DNA of 64,000 nt, from the NCBI GenBank assembly GCA_020726505.1, contig JAHLEZ010000013.1, forward strand, positions 1,302,001 to 1,366,000. Reading direction: 5' to 3'. Below, piece by piece: positions 27,603 to 37,532 of this stretch (positions are counted from its first letter, which is position 1; each line of letters starts with the position of its first letter). This DNA comes from Leptodontidium sp. MPI-SDFR-AT-0119. Its lineage: Eukaryota; Ascomycota; Leotiomycetes; Helotiales; Leptodontidiaceae. The notes beneath the pieces were generated by a model, which had not been told where the DNA came from, ran no database searches, and saw only the letters and a list, made by a program, of their open reading frames with translations. The position numbers were made by a program, and so were the translations under genes.

Positions 27603-29020
27603 TATCGTGCAAAAGCACGCCTAGAGGCTCCACAGAGGCGAAATTAACGTATTATTAAGGTATACGCAGTACTGTAATTGATTATTGTATTAGTTTATGT
27701 ATGGTGTATTCGAGCTCCCTGAGTACGGAGCTCGCGGGCGCTTTGGCCATAGTTCCTTTGATTGGGCTCGCTTAGCCGGCCTACCACAACCTGCACGACA
27801 AATTCCTTAATACGGCGGCGGCGGGCAGCCACATCATTAGCGATAGCACTAATACTAATACTACGTATAAGTAGGAGGATTAGGCGGGGGGTGGCTAGGG
27901 CTAAGGCGGCGGCGGCGGCGACTAAGCTAAAGTTAGTACGTTTAAAGCCTGTTTATAAAGACAAGGTGAATATATTAAGTAGTATAATAGCTAGAGCGGC
28001 AGTTAGGGCGGCGGCTGAGCTTATTAGTATACTTAAAGTATATTTTATAAAGGCAAAGTGAATATATTAAGGGTAATAATTACTTCTTAGACCAAAGCCC
28101 GGAGACGTCTTAATTACTATTTAAAGTTAACTAACTTTAAAAGTATAAGGGCTAAAAGTGAAACTTATATAAGTGCAGTTAAAACCGCGCTTCTCCTCTA
28201 TAAAGGCCGCAAAGGCGATTATAACATTAGGCCTAATAGGACTAGTATAATTATAATTCTAACCGTGGCACCGCAGGCACTATACTAAGCCAATTACACT
28301 TTAGTAAATATTAATAGGGAAAGTACCCTTTAAGGCAGCTTTTACGTATACTAGGCAAGGAACCTCCCTATTAGTACTTGCCTTAGCGCGACGGCGAGGG
28401 GTAGTTAGAGCGAGGGCGAGGGCGGGCGAGGAGGTGCGAGGGCGAGCCGTAAGTTATTATAATATATTAAAACTATTCTTAAAAGAATAAAGAGTACAAG
28501 GGAAACTTACACTTCTTATTATATAAGTAATAGCGGCGTTAACGGCGCGGGCGACTTTAGTAGCCTTTCGGCGGGACGAAACACGAGCTATTTTAAAGTA
28601 TAGTACGCTTAAAGAGGGAAGTTATAATAAGGGGCACTTACTTATATACTTACGCTTACTTGTTTAGTATATTTACTTTAGCTACTACTTATTATTTATC
28701 TCTATTATTTATCGCTCTTATATTATTAATTATATATTATATGTCGATTTCCTATTGACTATTATGTTTATTAAGCACTTATTTACTTCGCTAAAGCTTA
28801 GTATTGTCCTTAGCGAGGGGGTATGTCGTGCACGTTATAATAGGCCGGCTAAGCGAGCCTAATCAAAGGCACTATAGCTAAAGCGCCCGCGACCTCTATA
28901 TTCAGGGAGCTCGAATAGACTATACGTAGATAATATAACAATTAATTACAGTACTGCGCATACCTTAATAATACGTTAAATTGGCCTCTGTGGAGCCTCT
29001 AGGCGTGCTCTTGCACGACA
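27603..29020. mobile_element. 1.4-kb element with 198-bp terminal inverted repeats
   Basis: The left unit (27603-27800) and right unit (28824-29020, reverse complement) are near-identical and point inward, so they are long terminal inverted repeats. Each unit itself begins TGTCGTGCA and ends TGCACGACA, which is unusual and LTR-like. The internal 1023 bp includes GCG/GGC triplet runs (for example 27807-27920). An alanine/arginine-rich open frame there is a by-product of these runs and shows no domain. I see no target duplication. Confidence 0.65.
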
Positions 29021-30116
29021 ATTATGTCTTACTAAGAGCTAATTCGGAAAGCTTAGTTATATAAGGTATTAGACGTAGAAAAAACGATTAGTATAATTAA
29101 TTTCCTAATTATAGTAAGGAACTTTAATCGCTTATAAGTAAAGCGCTAAAGTAAGAAAATTTAGGAGTATAAGACCCTTAGTCTTTCTTCTTCTTGTTAG
29201 ATTTTGACTTCGGTAACTCGTGCCGATTCTACGCTGGAGAACAGCCGAAGTAATCTCCACTGCTTACGCGGCTCGGAAATTACTCTCGTATTTGATTACG
29301 TAGTCGAATCTTTTAGAGAAGTCGATTACGTACTTATCGAAGCTTCTAGAGAAGCTATTATTGTGTATATAACTACCGAAGAGCCCTTATGGCTCTTCTC
29401 TCAAGTAAGCAAGCAAGCAATCTACTTTGTCTCTAATCACGTGTTCACCTACTGCGCTTCCTCTCTTCTGATTGGCTCACCTATTTCACAGCTTTTGACC
29501 GCAATGACAATTTATTATACTTTCAATTCGTTAAATCTTACTTTAAATATAAACTCCTGGGTTATAACTAGCTTTTATCACTATAATAAATTAAGATCTG
29601 GTAAAGAAAAAGTAAACTAATATTATTAAAAGAGGTGGTTACAATAAATATTCTTCAAATTAATATTTTTGTCAGGCTTAAATAATATTCTAGGCGCTTT
29701 AAGTGAAAATTTAAGTGCTTGTGTGACAAGACGCTGGTGGTGTTGGGGGTATGGCACACCGCCGTTGGGCAGAACCCTAGCTTTGGTCAAAGGGCTAAAC
29801 ATTCTGCTTCTAGTCTTGACCAGAGACGAGACTTCCTTACTAAATTGTTTCATCAATACACTATTACCTGAGTACTGTCCTTCACGCGCATTAGAAATTA
29901 AGTACGTCCATGCCTCTGTCATTGGCCAGGGTATGACTCCATTATCTTACCAAATAAGGTTTGTGAAGGGGTCGTCGCATCTGAATTGCCCCGATGCCGT
30001 GACCGATCAGTAAACATATGTCACCGTCTGCAACGTAATAAATTGTTCGTTCTTCAACTTCTTTCTCTCACCTAGTTTGCAAATCAGACATTAAATACCT
30101 AACTGCAGTATACAAA
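29021..30116. other. Island border and upstream region of the dehydrogenase gene
   Basis: Positions 29026-29195 are a RIP-changed fragment of the nested Copia element (copy of about 9495-9670). Base composition then rises to ordinary genic values by about 29700. An open frame at 29204-29620 crosses the border but has no recognisable feature, so I do not call it. A CCGTGA hexamer lies at 29997-30002, about 115 bp before the start codon of the next gene. Nothing else is assigned. Confidence 0.5.
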
Positions 30117-31245
30117 ATGGGCTTTTTCGGAAGACCGACTCTCCAAATTCCGGACCAAACTGGAAAGGTTGCCTTGGTTACGGGAGCCAAGTATGCCCTC
30201 TGCCCATGTTTCACATTCATACTAATGTTCTTCGCATAGTACAGGAATGGGATACACGATCTCTGAGCAACTGGCTCTGAAGGGTGCAACAGTCTGGATG
30301 GGAGCAAGATCTGAAGCGAAAGCGAAAGAGGCAATCGCGAGATTCAACGCAGAACATAAGAACGTCGCCAAGAAAGGAGAGATCGTATGGCTGAAATTGG
30401 ACCTTACATCGCCAGTCGATGTAATAGCATCCGCCAAGTCATTCCTATCAAAGTCAGATCGTTTGGACATACTCGGTACCTTATCTATTGACATCCGCTT
30501 CAGTGTCTCTTGGCTAATTGAATGAAAGTCAATAATGCAGCACGAATGGCATCACCTTTTGAGCTAACGAAAGATGGTCTTGAGACCTCAGTAGCCATCA
30601 AGTATATCTTCCACCCTACTGCTGAAGCCCATCTAACCTCTTCAAAGCCATATAGGGCACTTCACATTGACCGAAGCCCTCCTCCCACTGCTTCGCCAGA
30701 CAGCTCAACTGCCAGGAGCAGATATACGAGTCGTCACAGTTTCCTCAGGATTACACTCCTTCATAAGCGTCAATAACCTCTCTACCAAAGAAGACTTCAA
30801 CACCACCTTCTCGTCGAACCCCGCATCAGTCGATTCACTGATCGCTCAAACCAAACGATACAACTTCACCAAGCTTCTCAACGTTCTTTTCGCCGCCGAG
30901 CTCCAACGAAGAGCAGACCAAGAAGGCACCCCACTAGTTTCTATCTCGCTGCATCCCGGTGTTGTGGGAACTGGGGGGGCTCTGGATTTGTTCCCAGCTG
31001 TTGCTAGACCGGTGATGAAGTTACTTGCTAAATCGCCTTTGCAAGGAGCCATCGCACCTCTATTTGCTGCTACTTCCCCGGAAGTGAGAGGGAATGCAGA
31101 GAAATATAAAGGTTCTTACCTTTTGCCGGGGGGGAAATTGTCGCTTGCGAGTGAAACTGGGAGGAATGAGAAGCTAGCGAAGGAGTTGTGGGATTTGAGT
31201 GAGAAGACCGTGAAGGAGATAATGGAAGGGAATGGCTCTATATAA
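30117..31245 (+). CDS. Short-chain dehydrogenase/reductase, classical Rossmann type
   Basis: The model has four exons: 30117-30190, 30240-30475, 30529-30601 and 30648-31245. The three introns are 49, 53 and 46 bp, and the protein is 326 aa. The cofactor motif TGANTGMG spans residues 22-29, with the first intron cutting its Asn codon. The NNA motif lies at 105-107, the active-site YNFTK has Tyr199 and Lys203, and TVSSG holds the catalytic Ser near 160. This is the layout of NAD(P)H-dependent SDRs of the retinol dehydrogenase/WWOX-like group, which oxidise or reduce alcohol and carbonyl groups. No signal peptide or membrane segment is seen, so it is probably cytosolic. No frame damage is present. 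The substrate is unknown; a role in trimming side chains of the cluster substrate is inferred only. Confidence 0.9.
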
Positions 31246-31834
31246 GCTTCTGTTGGACACCTAGGTGAGCTAGCACTTTGGCTACGCTTGTATGTTTATT
31301 TTCGCTTAATAACTATCAACAAGAATAATACTCACGTTTCTTTCATCCTGGGTTTCGGAGGATTTAATGGCACTCAGGGGAATACAGCTAACAAAAGAGC
31401 TATAAGTAAAAGAACGGGAATTGGGCAACACTGTATGATCCTCTCTTTGCACTTAAAAGGACGATTTCATAGTGAAATGAAGCTAAGGGCCACCAGGCGC
31501 AGCTTAGCTTCTTGACTAGACCTCAGTCCTGATGCCGAAGCGGACCCAAATCCTTGACGAGCAGGGTGTATAGAAAGTCAGAATCAAAAGAACTGATTAT
31601 CTTTGGCTAAGGGGGTTGAAAATGGAAGATACTAGTATATAATTGAAGTTTTAACGATTTGCGGAAGATACAGCTATGAACTGGGTGTTTCGTCACGTCC
31701 TTTGGTCTCCACCTCACCCACCCACGCATTCCCCCATCCTGTTCAGCGCCTGATCACCAACGCCCAGTTGCCACGACCCCGCTCGGCCCCTAAAATCAAG
31801 CCCAAGCCCCAGGCCACCTGCGCAGTCCAAACAC
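31246..31834. other. Intergenic region between convergent genes
   Basis: This is 589 bp between the stop codons of the dehydrogenase and the SnoaL-like gene. Short open frames on both strands have no domain signals. It presumably holds the two 3-prime ends; no other feature is seen. Confidence 0.6.
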
Positions 31835-32302
31835 CTAGAACAGCGCCAGAGGATTGGGCGAGCTCGCATTCGCAATCTGAGTGACGTCCCAATGCTCCCT
31901 CATGCAGGTTCCTTCAAACCGAAAGATGTCAACCGTCGCAAAGATCGTTCCCTGCAACTCCCCCTTGATATGCACCCATGCAAGATTGTTCTGCACGCCC
32001 GCCCGTAAGACTGTGAAAGTAGTTAGAGGCAAGAATTGGTTCAGTGCATCGATGGCGTTCTGGCGACCGCTGAGGATGTTTGGGTTGTGCTGGATGTAGT
32101 CCTCGGGCATGTGCGCATTGAGTGCTGCCGATGCGTCTCTCTCGATGAAATAGGTGTTGCGGAATTCTGCGAAGATGTCTTCCTGCTGCTTGTTGGTTGC
32201 TGGTTTGCCTGGGCAGTAGGTCCTATTTCCCGCAGCAGGGGGACACGCTACTATGGCGGCTGCCGCAGCGCTGGCGAGGAGCGGAAGGGTGAAGAATTGC
32301 AT
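31835..32302 (-). CDS. Small secreted SnoaL-like/NTF2-fold protein
   Basis: A single-exon gene of 155 aa. The N-terminus (MQFFTLPLLASAAAAAIVA) is a clear signal peptide, with cleavage expected near residue 18-20, and Cys residues follow. The mature part contains EDYIQHNPNILSGR, typical of SnoaL-like polyketide-cyclase/aldol-condensation family proteins of the NTF2 fold, and ends with a WDVTQ stretch that fits the last strand. I chose the ATG at 32302 because a TATATATA box lies at 32384-32391, about 85 bp upstream. An in-frame ATG at 32365 would leave only about 20 bp. SnoaL-like proteins may be cyclases, hydrolases or ligand carriers, and the sequence does not decide which. Its secretion is odd for a catabolic enzyme. 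Confidence 0.82.
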   Translation of the reverse strand: MQFFTLPLLASAAAAAIVACPPAAGNRTYCPGKPATNKQQEDIFAEFRNTYFIERDASAALNAHMPEDYIQHNPNILSGRQNAIDALNQFLPLTTFTVLRAGVQNNLAWVHIKGELQGTIFATVDIFRFEGTCMREHWDVTQIANASSPNPLALF

Positions 32303-33343
32303 GGAGATGACAACTATGGTGTTGATGAACGAGAGGCAGCTCTGAGGTGAGGGGTGAGGATGCACACCTGACTGCTCGACTGCTATATATACTCCTCAAC
32401 ATGTGGCTTTATAGAAGGCCCGTCATATGAGATTGTGAAAATTCTATCGGACTTGGTTTGCCCCGGCCCCGAAGATTGCTTCTCATCCATATTGTGGCTT
32501 TGTATTTGTCATTGGTAATGACACCTGCTTTGTACACTACATAAACTCCGTTGAGCTTGGCAGGCAGTTTCTGTCCCAGGGATAGATGCTGCACAACGGA
32601 GATGTCATACATTTGAAATCAAGCGGAGAGTATTCAACACCTTGTTTAGTGATTTACTGCTGCCTTAATCCTGGGACATCCCCCACGCTTTTGGAAGGGG
32701 ATTTGTGAATAGTTTCAAAATTTCTCAACATTGGAGCGAAGCTCCGGTGGTAGATGACGGGAGCGAAGTTGAGATTTTACAGTCATTTCTGAATAACTCC
32801 ACTGTTTACTGATTGGGAAGTTGAAATTTAAACGCTATATAGTCAAATTTGCCATACCTTGCCTTGCCGAGACTAAGAGTTTCTAGCAGTGCCTTGGTTA
32901 GTAGTGTCTCTACTAAAATGCTGCCCTACTATGCCTGAACCGATGGGAGGCGGAAGAAAGGCTGGATAAAATTTGAATACACTGCCAGCGCCTGAACTCA
33001 TTCTGTCAACCCTCGGCTGATACATATACTTGAACTCGACCAGGCTCTCAATCGGCTTCCCACCGGCGTCAACCCTCTTGTTCGCCCTCCAGAATTTCAA
33101 TTCGGCAAAGAAAACACCACGAGCGAGTGAGTATTCGCCAAAAGACACGTCAGAATCCCAGGCTTGTAAACTGGAGCGTCAGTCGGTCGGAAAACGGTCT
33201 AATGCCCCCGATAACTCCACCACTGATAAGCGTCGCGGAGGTGAGTGCACGTTTCTACTGCCCCTGACATTGTTGGCTTGCTATGTTAATAGGGCTGGCG
33301 GGTTGGATTGTGCGGATATCGTGGCGAGCAAGACGCAGAAGTA
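32303..33343. other. Intergenic region with the SnoaL-like gene promoter
   Basis: A TATA box for the minus-strand gene is at 32384-32391. The rest is of normal composition and has only short frames without domains. No further gene is supported. Confidence 0.5.
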
Positions 33344-34041
33344 AGAGTTCGGGCCCCCTAAGCGAGAACATCAAAAAACCCTTTGTTTTCAAAATTTTAC
33401 AACTTTTTCAAATTCTAATAATTCTTCTTGAAAGTGAACAATAATATATAAAGATACACGGTTATAGAGAAGCTTTAATTATATTTTTCAATTAATAAGC
33501 TAAAGTTGAAATTTTAGTGACTTTATATAAACGTATTAAAACGTTAAATATTTGTCTTTTTTAAATCAGATTATTAGAATTAAAAATTAATAGTTTCTTA
33601 TTTTAAAAAGATTTTATGAAATAATAAGTATAGTTTTAATATATATTTGAATTTAAGCTTAAAATGTAAATTTTTATTATAACTATAAAAGTTTATAATA
33701 ATATAAGAAATTTATATTTTGATCTCAAATTTAGTATAATATTAAACATTTACTTAGAAATTAATATATATTAATAAAGGCTTAAAAATATTAATATTTA
33801 ATTAAAATAATTAAAATATAATATAATATAATAAAACACTATAACACTACCACACAAATTGATTTAAAATTTAATCACAAATTATAAATTTAAAAATATA
33901 ATTAAATAATTAGTAATAATACTCATTTATTTATATAAAAACTTAAAATCAAGAAAATTTATTAAGGGGTTGCGAAATTATAAGATTATAAAATTTTGAT
34001 GTTTTAGTTTAGGGGGGCCCACGAGCTGTGGCCCGAACTCT
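33344..34041. mobile_element. TA-flanked, AT-rich element with short GC-rich terminal inverted repeats
   Basis: The ends are AGAGTTCGGGCC on the left and its reverse complement GGCCCGAACTCT on the right, each bordered by TA (33342-33343 and 34042-34043). The TA would be the target duplication of a Tc1/mariner or pogo-type insertion. The 698-bp body is extremely AT-rich with no frame left. The right end has an imperfect palindrome (34014-34033 region). It is either a MITE or a transposase element that RIP has erased except for its G+C-rich tips. Confidence 0.6.
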
Positions 34042-34292
34042 TACAATCGTTTTTATAACTAGTATTAGTAAGCGATTTTAACAACCCCGCCACTTTTTCG
34101 CCTTTACCCCTCTCCTAGTTCCCCTTTATATAACACCTACTTTTAATATCTTTATAATAACAATTCTAAATTGTTTGAAATTTAATATACTTATAATTAT
34201 ATATCAAGCTATTATAATACTTTAGGCACGTATAAAGGTTAATGCTAAAAGGATTATAAAATAAGAAACAGCGATTAAAACTAAATACTAAC

Positions 34293-34551
34293 TGTCGGTG
34301 CAGTACCGGTTTATGTACCACGCCGCATGTGTGAATATATTCTAATGCGAGTATAGTGACAAAGTAATAAATGTATAGTTTAAAAATCTGTGTATTTTCT
34401 AAGAGAGTGCGAAGAGAGCTAGACTATATACTACGAAACCCCACCGAATGTCCACCGAAACCAGTCCGGTTAGGCTCCGACCCCTGACTTTGACTCGCAC
34501 CCCCCTTTTTCCAGACCGAAGTATACTCATGCAGGGACCTGTGGACCAACA
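34293..34551. repeat. Solo LTR with perfect 5-bp target duplication
   Basis: The 259-bp sequence runs from TGTCGGTGC to GGACCAACA, so both strands have TG...CA ends with inverted termini. It is flanked by ctaac at 34288-34292 and ctaac at 34552-34556. Its composition is normal, unlike the surrounding AT-rich DNA. The strand of the parent element cannot be told. It lies about 3 kb upstream of the regulator gene. Confidence 0.75.
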
Positions 34552-34849
34552 CTAACTCTCTTCTTATAACGCTTGCTTTAGAAAGATAGTAATCACGTGT
34601 GGTAGCGGCCTTGTATATTAATATATAATATTTAAAGACAATAAGAGTTTCTTAGAATTTATAATTAAGTAAGAAAAAAAGTAAAAAGAAAAGAGTTTTA
34701 TATATAAAGGGGAAGCATTATAAGCTCGTTTAAATCTTAGTAATGTGGGAGGGACGAAGCCTAATAAACCACACAACAAGAAAAACAGCATATAGTAAGG
34801 TACGGGAAAGATTCTAAGTTAGGAAATTACGAATTAATTAAATCTAGAG

Positions 34850-35109
34850 TGTAACGATAGGACTAGGTGTTGAGTATTATGACGAGTCAGGGACTTCAGG
34901 GAATCCACTTGTGTTAAGTCAGACTGGAGTCGGACCTGTACCAGAGTGGTTTCGGAGGCCACTTGTATTTAAAGGACTAGTCTCCCCCTCTCCTTCTTCT
35001 CTCCTTATCTTCTTGTTTCCTTCGTAATAGACCTATTAGTACTCGATAGCCAACGCCAACGTACTTCCATATACCTCTTGCAACGCTCTCTTGTGCCAGT
35101 GTCGTTATA
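34850..35109 (+). repeat. Putative LTR of another family
   Basis: The sequence starts TGTAACGAT and ends TCGTTATA, which would be TCGTTACA before a C-to-T change, giving inverted terminal repeats. A TATTTAAAGG box near 34967 followed by pyrimidine-rich sequence resembles an LTR promoter and leader. The flanking 5-mers do not match. It may be the 5-prime LTR of the degraded element that follows. Confidence 0.4.
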
Positions 35110-36600
35110 GACTATAGCTACGTATTTATGAAAAGTATTACGTTATTAAGCACTAACCGCTCAGCCTTATGCACAGGATAGTGGCAGATAATCCGCTGCT
35201 CTGCTAGCACCTCGCGTAAGTAAATATTCTCAATATAGTCCTACGAGGTCTTTGCCCCGGCGGCCCTTCGGGCCCAGGGGACCTCGCTTCGCCACGGTCA
35301 AAAAGCACTTTATACTGGGTTTTATATTAATTTGCTTTCCGGCCCGTAATCTGTGGCTCTTCGCAAGCTACAGGACAGATTCCGGACCTCGGCGAGATGT
35401 TTAAAATTTTAATTTTATTCTTCTCCCTCTTCTTCTTCTGATATATATCTTCCTAGATCTCAAGTTTTTTGGTCCTTTTAATTACCCTTAAGTCGTAATT
35501 TAGTCTCTTTTTATATAGTCGCACGTAGTAAAGCTTGCCCGTGTCTTTATCGCTATTTCTTATTAATAAAAGTAACTAATCTTTTCGGTAATCGAGGTTT
35601 AAGAGTCCCTTCTTTATTTCAGCGCTTTAGTACTTATTCTAAGGGTATTATTCCCTTTGCAAATGCCTCTTTATCTTCTTCTAGATTATTATAGACTTCT
35701 TGCAAATCTTCTTACGAACGTAAATCCTTGTACGAACGCGGCTACATTGGTTTTTATCTCTCCTAGCCTTATTTTGATGTATCCTAACGTTCGTAAGCAC
35801 TCATAGGCTTCTCTCGAGGCTTAGCATAGCCCTCCTACTACCGATACGACCTGTTAAGGTATATTAGTCCCCTTTTGAAGGTAACTAAATCCCCGTTTTA
35901 AAAGTCTCTATTCCCTTATAACTACCACGCTTGATTCTTAAGTTACCTTGCCTTTAGTTTCTTAAGTTGTAATCGTTCTCGTATCCCTTAAACCGCGACA
36001 AGCACACTTGCTCAGGATGTCCCACCGGAAGCGAGTTGCTATAAGACGGGAATGTTTAGCGTTTAATACGCTATAATTGCGTAGATCTGCCACTAAGACC
36101 CCTTAAGCTCGCTAAATTGAGGGGCAATTGCAGGCCTCGCTATAGTGTCTTCGGGCTGTGCCCCAATTCACAGTTAAAGGGATAGTCTTCTACACTACTT
36201 ATTAAGCCTGTATAAATTATCGTTTTCAAACCTTATCCGAAATTAGCTTTCTCTTTTATTACTAATAAATATCTTAAAGGCGAAAGAAACAGGATTTATA
36301 AGTCTTTTAACTAGTAAAATACTTGTTCGTAAATTACTAGCGTTTATAAGTTAGGCAGCGTATCGGGCAGGTAATACAAGTAAGCCCATAACGTTTTATA
36401 AACCCTTAGGAATCGATAGGCCGAGGTTATAATTAAAGTTAATCTCGTACCGAAACTATTAGCAAGCCTCACATTTACCTTTCGATTTAGACATATTACG
36501 TGCAAGTTGCAGTTGCGCATTTGCGTAGAATTCAGGCGTAAGCGTAAAATTGAGATTTTGGTATTCCTCGCACGGGCCAAAAATACTATCACCTAACCAG
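35110..36600. mobile_element. Degraded AT-rich repeat, class unknown
   Basis: The stretch has no open frame and has islands of normal composition (35230-35390, 35990-36170) between AT-rich parts. This suggests an old transposon changed by RIP. I could not read any transposase or polymerase motif with confidence on either strand. Confidence 0.4.
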
Positions 36601-37532
36601 TTTTTTTAATGATTCTACGGAAGATCACTTAATATAATATACATATATGCGAGACCCGGCGAAATTTGCGAGTTTGTTACTTATATAAGAGTCGCTCGTT
36701 GCCGATGCAAAATATATATACCTTGGGTCTTTTCGCACCATGAGGGGAAACTTACTCGGCGGAGGGAGGGGTTGAGAGCGGAGCGGGAACGGGAGATTCT
36801 TCCTCAAGAGGATCTTTATAGACATTACCCACCGCTAGCAGGAGCAGAAACGAGAAGCTGTTATTCGCCAGAGAATGAGGCTCAATTGGGACCCCTTCTT
36901 AGATCAATTAGAACCCTGACTTTGCTTCCCTGCTAGCGCTAGGTAATGTCTCAGCGGACGAAGGGATAAGCTAGAGCCGACCGCGGCTGGCGAATCTGGA
37001 GCTCCTCTCGCGAGGCGAGCGCGATCAGACCTTTCGAGCAACGACAGCTTGAGAACTGAGGTCTTTGGAGAGATCGCAAAGGACTAGCTGTAATCGTGTC
37101 CGTTCTTCGAGCCGATGTTCGACGACAGGCACATCTGGGTGTCTGTAAAACAATTGGATGTGGCGAGCATGGGTAAATCTGTTGCGAGTCCAAAGCCCCG
37201 TTGATGATTAGTAACGGGACATAGAATGAGGTGATGGTGAAATGTATACTAATCATCTGGATTTGTATAGCGGTACACCCCAACACCAACCACCCCCGCA
37301 ATTGCTTTGCTGTATTATTAATTCGCTCTGACAACTCGTCACCCCGCATTCAGGGACTTTGCGGAGGGCTTGGCTATCTCTCTCCCTCTCGTCCATCCAA
37401 CACAGCAACAACACCAACACCACCACCACCAACAACAACAACAACTCAACAACTCAACGCACTATCCACACACGAGCGTCCTTCCAGTCGGCTTCGAGTC
37501 ATCCTATCTATCTTCGTCAAGCAAGCACCACT
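36601..37532. promoter_or_regulatory. Upstream region of the zinc-cluster regulator gene
   Basis: Composition returns to normal. Just before the start codon, 37395-37460 is a run of AAC/CAC triplets of the kind common in fungal 5-prime leaders. No other gene is supported in this stretch. Confidence 0.45.

Noticed and set aside
27762..28061. Open frame of 99 codons, Arg/Ala-rich, with an ATG
   Set aside because: It lies across the end of the left terminal repeat and the GCG triplet runs of the unclassified element. Composition explains it, and no domain is seen.
29204..29620. Open frame of 138 codons at the left island border
   Set aside because: It starts within or next to a Copia fragment and has no recognisable domain, splice partners or promoter. 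The frame seems to be open by chance.
30476..30528. Read-through of the dehydrogenase exon 2 frame to a stop
   Set aside because: A 53-nt intron with a good donor, branch point and acceptor restores the LVNNA motif, so this is not a truncation.
34850..35109. Second solo LTR with target duplication
   Set aside because: The ends look LTR-like, but the flanking 5-mers (tagag, gacta) differ, so only a low-confidence LTR call was kept.
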